DNA from: Clostridia bacterium
GTDB taxonomy: Bacteria; Bacillota; Clostridia; Christensenellales; CALWSW01
DNA length: 7,719 bases
NCBI GenBank assembly: GCA_019421925.1
Contig: JAHZEH010000084.1
Span: 1-7,719 of the forward strand
Reading direction: 5' to 3'
The notes beneath the pieces were generated by a model. That model had not been told where the DNA came from. It did no database searches and saw only the letters and a program-made list of their open reading frames with translations. Shown here one piece after another: positions 1-5,690 of the stretch; within the stretch, counting starts at the first letter, position 1; every line of letters starts with the position of its first letter. The position numbers were made by a program, and so were the translations under genes.

Positions 1-129
1 TTCTGCCGGGAGGGTGTGACTATTGTCGGCCTGTGCAGCGAGGTGCGCGGGGCCGTCATGCGCCTCTATATGTTCGACGCGCGAAAAACAGAGAGCGGCT
101 GGCTTCTCTACAACGCGGAGGAGTTCTGA
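1..129 (+). CDS. C-terminal fragment of an unidentified protein (5' end outside window)
   Basis: Frame 1 is open from the first base to a TGA at 127-129 and gives 42 residues ending in LLYNAEEF. Third codon positions are mostly G or C, as in the other genes here, which supports real coding. The N-terminal part lies outside the window. I do not recognise the family: the fragment is a mixed hydrophobic/charged tail with no membrane segment or catalytic motif I can name. The gene lies on the same strand as the following metallopeptidase, 131 bp upstream of it, but a promoter in the gap suggests separate transcription. No convincing terminator follows the stop; only a 5-bp A/T-rich stem is present at 136-149. 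Confidence 0.6.
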   Translation, partial: FCREGVTIVGLCSEVRGAVMRLYMFDARKTESGWLLYNAEEF

Positions 130-181
130 GTCCCCCAAAAGCGGTTTTGAAACATATTGGCCTGCCCTTATGGGGAGGATA

Positions 182-190
182 TGCTACAAT
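182..190 (+). promoter_or_regulatory. Extended -10 promoter for the metallopeptidase gene
   Basis: TGC followed by TACAAT (185-190) is a good extended -10 element for the housekeeping sigma factor (TGnTATAAT consensus, one mismatch in the hexamer). At 17-bp spacing the -35 position (162-167, CTGCCC) matches consensus poorly, which is common for extended -10 promoters. The predicted start of transcription is about 196-198, giving a leader of about 64 nt before the ATG at 261. Assigned by motif only. Confidence 0.5.
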
Positions 191-200
191 AGCGGCATCA

Positions 201-220
201 TGGCGGGACAGGCCCCGCCA
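201..220 (+). other. Small GC-rich hairpin in the 5' leader of the metallopeptidase mRNA
   Basis: TGGCGGG (201-207) pairs perfectly with CCCGCCA (214-220) around a 6-nt loop. It begins only a few nucleotides after the predicted transcription start and is followed by a run of A, so it is not a terminator on the plus strand. On the minus strand the T run would precede the stem, so it is not a terminator there either. A 5' mRNA-stabilising or translation-modulating hairpin is possible; no known riboswitch fold is recognised. Confidence 0.4.
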
Positions 221-245
221 AAAAAATAAGGGGTGCTCCCCCTCC

Positions 246-252
246 AGAGAGG
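246..252 (+). promoter_or_regulatory. Ribosome binding site of the metallopeptidase gene
   Basis: AGAGAGG lies 8 nt before the ATG at 261 and supports that start. Just upstream, CCTC (241-244) can pair with GAGG (249-252) in a weak 4-bp hairpin that would partly mask the SD; this is probably too weak to matter alone. Confidence 0.65.
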
Positions 253-260
253 TCTTTTGA

Positions 261-944
261 ATGTTCTGGTATGATCCCACCATTATCCTGGTTCTCATCG
301 CCACTGTCATCGGTATGGCGGCGCAGTTCGGCGTGCAGAACACCTATCGAAAATACGCCCAGGTTTCCACGAGACGGGGCTTCACCGGCAGTCAGGTTGC
401 CCAGGATCTTCTGCGCAGCGGCGGCTGCGGGGACGTCCAGGTTGGCCACATACCCGGCCAGCTCAGCGACCACTTTGATCCCCGCACCAACACAGTCAAC
501 CTCTCCAGCGGAGTGTATAACTCCAGCTCCATCGCCGCGCTGGGGATTGCGGCCCATGAGTGCGGACATGTGATGCAGCGGGAGGAGGGCTATTGGCCCA
601 TGAAGGTGCGCTCTGCCATCGTACCTCTGGCCAACTTGGGTTCCCAAGCCTGTATGCCCCTGATCCTTATCGGCCTGCTGATGAACGTTGCCGGTCTGAT
701 TGAGGCGGGCATCATCCTCTTTGGTTTTGCTGTGATCTTCCAGCTCGTTACCCTGCCCGTGGAATTCAACGCCAGCAGCCGGGCAATCGCCGCCCTGGAG
801 AGCGGCGGCTACCTGGAGGGCGGGGAGCTCGACGGGGCGAAAAAGGTGCTGCGCGCCGCAGCCATGACCTATGTGGCCGCCGCCTTGGCCTCCATGCTCC
901 AGCTTCTGCGCTTTGTGCTTCTTTTTGGCAACCGGAGGGACTAG
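261..944 (+). CDS. YugP-family membrane zinc metallopeptidase
   Basis: This 227-residue integral membrane protein belongs to the neutral zinc metallopeptidase family of Bacillus YugP (Zn_peptidase_2). The catalytic HExxH motif is HECGH at residues 99-103, preceded by AA as is usual for the family. E168 in the LPVEFNAS motif is the likely third zinc ligand. Predicted membrane segments lie at about 6-24, two between about 118 and 166, and one near the C-terminus at about 198-222. Length is normal for the family. The ATG at 261 has an SD 8 nt upstream. In many Firmicutes this gene sits among conserved housekeeping genes such as fmt and rsmB; here it is followed by a terminator and a converging eCIS operon, so it probably marks the core-genome edge. 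The substrate of YugP-like peptidases is not well defined, and I see no link to the injection system beyond adjacency. Confidence 0.92.
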   Translation: MFWYDPTIILVLIATVIGMAAQFGVQNTYRKYAQVSTRRGFTGSQVAQDLLRSGGCGDVQVGHIPGQLSDHFDPRTNTVNLSSGVYNSSSIAALGIAAHECGHVMQREEGYWPMKVRSAIVPLANLGSQACMPLILIGLLMNVAGLIEAGIILFGFAVIFQLVTLPVEFNASSRAIAALESGGYLEGGELDGAKKVLRAAAMTYVAAALASMLQLLRFVLLFGNRRD

Positions 945-967
945 GGCATCGCCCGCTCCTTTATCAG

Positions 968-1005
968 AAAATGCCCGGACGGAATTTTTCCGTCCGGGCA
1001 TTTTT
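968..1005. terminator. Bidirectional rho-independent terminator between convergent genes
   Basis: A 17-bp perfect inverted repeat (968-984 paired with 988-1004) has a GC-rich core, GCCCGGACGG, and a 3-nt T loop. It is flanked by A on the left and T on the right, so transcripts from either side end in a stem followed by a U run. It lies 23 bp after the metallopeptidase stop and 20 bp after the stop of the minus-strand effector gene, as expected for a shared terminator. Confidence 0.9.
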
Positions 1006-1024
1006 CTATACGCCCGGCCTTTCT

Positions 1025-2674
1025 TTACCAGCCGCCCTTTGCCTTCATCTGGGCGGCCCGTATCCGGGCAAACTCCTTCTTGCGCCAGGCGATGATTGCG
1101 GGGTCATCGTCCGGGCTGGGGTTCTTGATCTTCTGCCAGAGCATCGCCAGAGTCTGGTCGTCGCTTGCTGTTGTGGGATTATAGCCGTCCCCCGGGTTGA
1201 ACATCCCCGGCTGGCGGTATGCCAGCGCGTCGCTGGTTTTGACGCCCTGGACAGGGGGCGCAGCGGCAGGAGCCGCAGCGGGGGCGGGTGCCGCCGGGAA
1301 GAGCGACTTTTGATAAGCCAGCGCGTTGGCCGTGCGGTGGGCCAGCCCTCCGCCCTCCCTGGGATCCATCATTGCGTTGATCTCCTGGAGGCCGCGCTGG
1401 CTCGCGCGGACGCCCAGAGCCTGGGTCTGGGTATCCATGCCGTTGACCAGCTGGGGGAAGAAGCCGCGCAGGGCGCTGCTCTTGGCCAAAAACGCCTCGG
1501 CTGTGTCGTTGTCCTGTCCCACCGTGTCGGGCATGGCGGTTTGCAGCTTCTGAAGGAAGGTCTGATTATAGCCGCGGAAGTCCTGGCCCGCGGTATCAAT
1601 GATCCCGGGCAGGGACTGGGTCAGCACTGCGGCGTTCTCCTGGGCCTTTGCGTCAAACTCCTCCGTCCCTTTGGCGGGCGCGGGCGCCCCGCCCTCCGTC
1701 CAGTTTGCAATCCCGGACATCTGCTCCACCATGGGCTTGGAGAGATGGGCCGCCAAAAGGCCATATTCCTTGAGCGCGCCGCCGTTGCCCTCGCGCACGC
1801 CCGAGTTTTGCAGGGTGGACATATATTTCTCATGATCCACCCCTGTCTTGTCATACGCCCCTCCGCCCGACAATTGGGCGTGTTTGCCCTGGATGTGGGT
1901 CACCATGTTGTCAAGCGTACGGTTTACGATGAAATTCCGGGCCGCGCCCCCCATGTCGTAGAACCTGGCAATGTTTTCCCCGGACAGCTCTCCGCCGGCT
2001 CCGCTCTCGCTGGTCTTGCCGTTGAGCACCTTCATGATCTCCGCAAACTTTTTCTTCTCAAAGCGGCCTCCCTTTCCGGCGAGGATGCGCTGAATGGCCT
2101 CCGGAGACATCTTGGCCAGCTTGGCGTTGGCCTTGGCATTTCTTTCCTCCGCCAGCTCCCGGGGGCTCTTGGGCTTCATCTGCACGCTCTGGGCAGGCGC
2201 ATACTCGGTCTGGGCGGCGCTCTCCACAAAGCCCTGCTGAACGGTGTGAACCAGCTCATGGGCTGCCAGCTCCGGGGAGAAGCCCCCCTGGCCGAAGTAG
2301 ACGTCCTGGCCCTTTGTAAAGGCCTGGGCCCCCATGGCGTCGGCCTGGGCGGCCGCATGGCTGTCCATATGGAAGCGCACCTCTGAGAAATCCGCCCCCA
2401 ACCTCTCGCCCAGCGCAGCCTTAACCTGCTCAGGAGTGGACGCCCCCCGCACAGAAGCGGCCAGAGTGTCGGCCTCCCGTTCGGCGCTGCCGATCTGCCG
2501 GCCCAGGAACTGCTGCTGCATGCGCTCCTCCATGGCGTCCTCCAGCCCAAAGCCCCCCTCGTCGCCCAGGACGCGCAGGAGCTCGCTGTTGGGCTGGACA
2601 GACGCCGTCCGAGCATGCTCCAGCTCCGCCATGAGTTTCTTCTGGGCGTTGACCTTTTGTTCATAACTCAGCAT
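1025..2674 (-). CDS. eCIS-core (DUF4157) protein with unidentified C-terminal region; putative second payload
   Basis: This 549-residue protein has a DUF4157/eCIS-core domain at about residues 83-150. It includes the HELVH zinc-peptidase motif at 139-143, preceded by the family-typical pattern VRFHMDS...A..AQAFTKGQDVYF. DUF4157 proteins are typical of extracellular contractile injection system loci, where the domain usually precedes a toxin region. Residues 1-40 hold a polar leader with KVNA (7-10) and ELLRVLGDEG (31-40), both also found in the upstream ART protein. SVQMK follows the domain at 163-167. Residues 170-458 are largely helical and charged with no family I can name. A Pro/Ala linker (460-474) leads to a short basic tail ending AQMKAKGGW. 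There is no signal peptide or membrane segment. It is the last gene of the operon, 33 bp after the ART gene, with a near-perfect SD. It could be a toxin, a loading factor or a partner of the ART protein. The DUF4157 call is firm; the function is inferred. Confidence 0.88.
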   Translation of the reverse strand: MLSYEQKVNAQKKLMAELEHARTASVQPNSELLRVLGDEGGFGLEDAMEERMQQQFLGRQIGSAEREADTLAASVRGASTPEQVKAALGERLGADFSEVRFHMDSHAAAQADAMGAQAFTKGQDVYFGQGGFSPELAAHELVHTVQQGFVESAAQTEYAPAQSVQMKPKSPRELAEERNAKANAKLAKMSPEAIQRILAGKGGRFEKKKFAEIMKVLNGKTSESGAGGELSGENIARFYDMGGAARNFIVNRTLDNMVTHIQGKHAQLSGGGAYDKTGVDHEKYMSTLQNSGVREGNGGALKEYGLLAAHLSKPMVEQMSGIANWTEGGAPAPAKGTEEFDAKAQENAAVLTQSLPGIIDTAGQDFRGYNQTFLQKLQTAMPDTVGQDNDTAEAFLAKSSALRGFFPQLVNGMDTQTQALGVRASQRGLQEINAMMDPREGGGLAHRTANALAYQKSLFPAAPAPAAAPAAAPPVQGVKTSDALAYRQPGMFNPGDGYNPTTASDDQTLAMLWQKIKNPSPDDDPAIIAWRKKEFARIRAAQMKAKGGW

Positions 2675-2683
2675 ATTGATGCG

Positions 2684-2690
2684 CCTCCTT
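2684..2690 (-). promoter_or_regulatory. Strong ribosome binding site of the 549-residue eCIS-core gene
   Basis: On the minus strand AAGGAGG lies 9 nt upstream of the ATG at 2674-2672, a near-perfect Firmicute SD. It fixes the start and indicates efficient translation independent of the upstream gene. Confidence 0.85.
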
Positions 2691-2707
2691 CTGCGCTCAG
2701 TCGCGGT

Positions 2708-5641
2708 TTAGGGAATCTCCACACAGTCATAGGCCACATATTTCTTATTGGTCGAAAAATTCCCCTGCTCCCCCTTGTCGTACCGGCGGTTGATCTTGAA
2801 CTTGAAACCGGGCATGCACAGCACCTCGGCCTCACCGTCCTTCAGCACGGAATACCGCTCCAGGTCGCGGCCCCTACCCCCTGCCACCAGTTGAATGCGG
2901 TACAGGATGGGGGTCTGGAATTTCTTTCCTTCATAGTTCCGGGCGAAATACTCCGCCTTATCCATCTTTTTGGCCGTACTGACGAACTTACTGAACTTCT
3001 CCGTGCTGCCAGTCCTTTTGTTCATGAGCTGCCAGTCTCCGCGGTACACCATGCAGCTCTCGCCCGGCAGCTTCTCCAGTCCCTCCTCCGCCATCTCAAC
3101 GTCCGCGCTGACTTCCTCTGCGATCTCGCTAGCCCAGCCCGCCTTAATCTTGTCATTGAGCTCCGCGGTCGCCTGCACCACTAAAGAGTCGACAAAGTCG
3201 ATCGTCAATTTGGGATCATTCTCCCCCATGGCGTTGATCTGCGCAATAAGCGGGGTGATGCGCGCATCAAAACCTGTGCCTCCATCCTGACATCCAAGCC
3301 GTTCAGGAACCTGCTCCGCCTTAAAGTCCTTATTCACCCTTGCATACAGCGGCTTAGACCTCTTCTCCTCGGCGTCGTAAAAGAGACGTGGGTTCCTGGT
3401 AGTCTTTTTTTTCGCTGCCCCGTAAAGGCCGTCTATAATAGCCAAGCTGCCATTCAGCCGCAGGATCTTCTCAATAAGACCTGCGGGGCTGCTCCCTCCG
3501 CGGACCTTATTCATCAGGGTATAGGCTCCCGTAGAGTAGATACCCAGAGCCATCCTCTCCGCTCGGGGGATAGCCTCCTCCTTCTTATAGTATCGCTCGT
3601 CATATCCCGCCGAACCGTCCGCCTCCTTCTTTGTATTGAAGTAGCTGGGCAGGTTGTTGAAATCCGACTCTGCTGCCTGAACCTTGCCTTCATAGTCCGG
3701 GTCATCCATACTGGTGCCCAGTACGGTGTCCCAATATTTTTCCGCCGCCTGTTTCTTATGGGGTGCCAGCTTCTTTGCAAGCGTCTCACTGTAATCAGCC
3801 TGCCCGGTAGCACCCTTGGAGGCCATAGCGGAGGCCCCAATTTTCGTCTCCCTGCTCCCGTCGTCTTTCGCGAACGTCTTAACCTCGCGCGTTTCCTCAT
3901 AGACCACCTCATGGGGCAGCCTGCCCTCGTCGCCCGCGTTCTGGCGCACCTCGTCCTCGCTCAGCGGGTCGATGGACTCATACATGGAGACCGCGTCCGT
4001 CAAATCCTCCTGGCCCTTGACTCCCACCAGATGGGAGCCCTTCATGATCTCATAGAGGGAGTGGTCCTCGCTGGTCATCATCCAGCCCATCAGGGCCAGG
4101 CGGAATTTCAGCGGGTCGCTGCCGCCCACCCACTTGTAGGAGTTGAGCATGCGGGCGGTGGTGGCCGAGATGCCTGCCGTTAGGTACATACCCTGTCCCT
4201 GTCCGGCTTTTTTATCCAGCTTGGAGCCCTCTTTTACGTCCAGGTAGGCGTTGCCCTCCCTCCAGGGGAGCTTCTCGTCATCCCCGACGCTCTCCCCTTC
4301 TCCTTTGCCCAGGTTCTTGGCCGCAAAGCGCTTTTCCCGCTCGCTGAGGCCCGCGCCCATATCGCTGTATTCTCCCGCCGTCTTGCCGCCCTGCTCTATC
4401 TCCTCTTTGCTGTGGCGGTTTCGGGAGCTATTGCTGTTCAAGGCGTCAAACATCTGGCCGTTGTTGCCCTGGATGGCGATGTTGGTAAAGTCGTAGAGGT
4501 CCAAGTCCTCGTTCTTCTTAAATCCATGTTTGAAAAAGCCGACGAAGCCCCGCTTCGCGCCATGGAACCGGGAATCCTGCTCCCTGATTCCAGTCTTATC
4601 CACGCCTGCCTCAATGGCCTTTTTGGACTTCCGCTCACCCACCGCCTCACGCATGACGTTCTTGAGAGTCACGCTCTTTTTGGTGCTCTCCGTGTTCATG
4701 CCGCCGTTGTTATAGGCTGCGTTGAAGAAGGCGGTCATCTTTTCGCGCAGGTTGCCGTTGCCGCCGTCGCCGACGATCTGTTCGATGTCGTCCATCGAGA
4801 CGTCCGAGCCGATCTGGCCGGCGCTGGTCTTGCTGTCCGCCGTGAAGGCCGCGCGCATGATGCGCTCATACTCCTGCCGCTCATCCTTCGCCTTATCCCT
4901 GTAATATTTGAGCAGGATATTTTTGAGCTTGGTCAGGCCGTCGTTGGCCGCCTCCTTGGCAAAAGGATGGTTATAGGCATAGGCGGCCAGCTTCTTCTCA
5001 AAGCGGGCTGACGCCTGCTTCCAGCCCGGGGAGCGGAACAGGGTCTTGTAGCCCGCCCCCGCCCGCTTTTTCTTCATCTGGATAGGACCAGCGGCCAGTT
5101 CCACGCTCTGGAGTCCTCCCTCGGGAACTCCCCCGCCGTATCCCTCCGCCAGGGAACCCACCGCCGCGCCGCTCAGGGCCATGGAGCTGAGCAGGCTGGC
5201 CTGGCTCTCCAGCGCGGTGCTGTCGTTATACCCCGATCCCGCCACGCTGGAGTTGGACTGGACCTCCCCCTTCATCTGCTGGATGACGTGACCGGTCTCA
5301 TGGGCCAGATGGCGCTCCATGCCCCGGGCCAGATAGATGTCCGAGCCCTGGGTATAGGCGTGCGCCCCGATCTCCTCGGGCAGGTCGGAATTATAGTGAA
5401 CCCGGACATTGCTCAGATCGTATCCAAAGGTGGATTCAAACCGCTGGCGCAGGGAGGCGTCCAGCCCGGATACCCGTTCCCCGCCGTTATTCCCGCCCGG
5501 ATCGGCTCCCTCTGCCCCCAGTATGTGCAGCAAATCCATATTGCCCACAGAGGACGCAAGGGAAGAAAGCATCTCCTCATTGATTTCCTCCTCCCGCTTC
5601 TTGGGGGAGGCGTTTACTTTACTGCTGCTAGAATATTCCAC
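2708..5641 (-). CDS. eCIS-core (DUF4157) toxin with C-terminal ADP-ribosyltransferase domain
   Basis: This 977-residue multidomain protein carries a polar leader (1-50) with KVNA (8-11) and DLLHILGAEG (36-45). A DUF4157/eCIS-core domain follows at about 58-125, with HETGH at 114-118 and an upstream VRVHYNSD...AHAYTQGSDIYL pattern. A Gly/Ser-rich spacer ends in PIQMKKKR (186-193), and a long central region (about 195-855) is not assignable to a family. The C-terminus (about 860-977) looks like an R-S-E class mono-ADP-ribosyltransferase: VYRGD with R867, FVSTAKK with S888-T889, GRGRDLERYS, then DGEAEVL with E937-x-E939 and a PGFKFKI strand. This class transfers ADP-ribose from NAD+, commonly to arginine. 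The third STS residue is Ala890. The start is GTG, supported by an SD 5-13 nt upstream; TAA ends it 33 bp before the next gene. It lies 49 bp after the eCIS ATPase, so it is most likely injected cargo. There is no signal peptide. DUF4157 is certain, ART is very likely from the ordered motifs, and the target is unknown. Confidence 0.9.
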   Translation of the reverse strand: MEYSSSSKVNASPKKREEEINEEMLSSLASSVGNMDLLHILGAEGADPGGNNGGERVSGLDASLRQRFESTFGYDLSNVRVHYNSDLPEEIGAHAYTQGSDIYLARGMERHLAHETGHVIQQMKGEVQSNSSVAGSGYNDSTALESQASLLSSMALSGAAVGSLAEGYGGGVPEGGLQSVELAAGPIQMKKKRAGAGYKTLFRSPGWKQASARFEKKLAAYAYNHPFAKEAANDGLTKLKNILLKYYRDKAKDERQEYERIMRAAFTADSKTSAGQIGSDVSMDDIEQIVGDGGNGNLREKMTAFFNAAYNNGGMNTESTKKSVTLKNVMREAVGERKSKKAIEAGVDKTGIREQDSRFHGAKRGFVGFFKHGFKKNEDLDLYDFTNIAIQGNNGQMFDALNSNSSRNRHSKEEIEQGGKTAGEYSDMGAGLSEREKRFAAKNLGKGEGESVGDDEKLPWREGNAYLDVKEGSKLDKKAGQGQGMYLTAGISATTARMLNSYKWVGGSDPLKFRLALMGWMMTSEDHSLYEIMKGSHLVGVKGQEDLTDAVSMYESIDPLSEDEVRQNAGDEGRLPHEVVYEETREVKTFAKDDGSRETKIGASAMASKGATGQADYSETLAKKLAPHKKQAAEKYWDTVLGTSMDDPDYEGKVQAAESDFNNLPSYFNTKKEADGSAGYDERYYKKEEAIPRAERMALGIYSTGAYTLMNKVRGGSSPAGLIEKILRLNGSLAIIDGLYGAAKKKTTRNPRLFYDAEEKRSKPLYARVNKDFKAEQVPERLGCQDGGTGFDARITPLIAQINAMGENDPKLTIDFVDSLVVQATAELNDKIKAGWASEIAEEVSADVEMAEEGLEKLPGESCMVYRGDWQLMNKRTGSTEKFSKFVSTAKKMDKAEYFARNYEGKKFQTPILYRIQLVAGGRGRDLERYSVLKDGEAEVLCMPGFKFKINRRYDKGEQGNFSTNKKYVAYDCVEIP
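2711..3064 (-). other. ADP-ribosyltransferase domain (residues ~860-977 of the 977-residue toxin)
   Basis: The three hallmark elements of R-S-E ARTs occur in order and at normal spacing: the NAD-binding arginine R867 in VYRGD, the S-T motif S888-T889 on a predicted strand (KFVSTAKK), and the catalytic E937-x-E939 in DGEAEVL. GRDLERYS just before the ExE motif resembles the region ahead of the catalytic strand in arginine-specific ARTs. The domain reaches the natural stop and looks complete. By hand count its DNA is less GC-rich than the rest of the operon. Confidence 0.8.
5267..5470 (-). other. eCIS-core/DUF4157 domain of the ART toxin (residues ~58-125)
   Basis: The domain runs from LDASLRQRFESTFGYDLSNV through VRVHYNSD and AHAYTQGSDIYLARG to HLAHETGHVIQQMKGEVQ. 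This is a full-length DUF4157 pattern with an intact HExxH (H114, E115, H118). Whether it has protease activity is not shown by sequence; in eCIS loci it marks candidate cargo. Confidence 0.88.
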
Positions 5642-5646
5642 AGGGG

Positions 5647-5655
5647 CTCTCCTTT
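5647..5655 (-). promoter_or_regulatory. Ribosome binding site that sets the GTG start of the ART toxin
   Basis: On the minus strand AAAGGAGAG sits 5 nt before the GTG at 5641-5639, with core GGAG about 7 nt away. The next in-frame ATG (residue 24) has no comparable SD, so the GTG is preferred. That choice keeps the KVNA leader motif shared with the second effector. Confidence 0.75.
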
Positions 5656-5690
5656 CCTGTCAGGTCCATGCACACTTAAACCGACTATTT

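Noticed and set aside
136..149. CAAAA/TTTTG inverted repeat as a terminator for the upstream partial gene
   Set aside because: It is only 5 bp, A/T-rich, and lacks a following T tract.
147..190. TTGAAA (147-152) as the -35 partner of TACAAT (185-190)
   Set aside because: The spacer would be 32 bp, far beyond the usable 16-18 bp. The extended -10 TGC element explains the promoter better.
201..226. Hairpin followed by an A run as a terminator
   Set aside because: Plus-strand transcripts would carry A, not U, after the stem, and on the minus strand the U run precedes the stem.
198..1001. Minus-strand ORF of 267 codons over the metallopeptidase gene
   Set aside because: It is a shadow of the clear YugP-family gene, starts within the terminator stem and gives a low-complexity Gly/His-rich product.
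971..2386. Long plus-strand ORF of 471 codons opposite the 549-residue eCIS-core gene
   Set aside because: It lies antisense to a gene with a recognised DUF4157 domain and a near-perfect SD, begins inside the terminator hairpin, has no SD, and its translation has no recognisable domain. Long antisense frames are common in GC-rich DNA.
4412..5011. Plus-strand ORF of 199 codons opposite the ART toxin gene
   Set aside because: It has no SD or known domain and is an antisense frame of a gene with intact N- and C-terminal domains.
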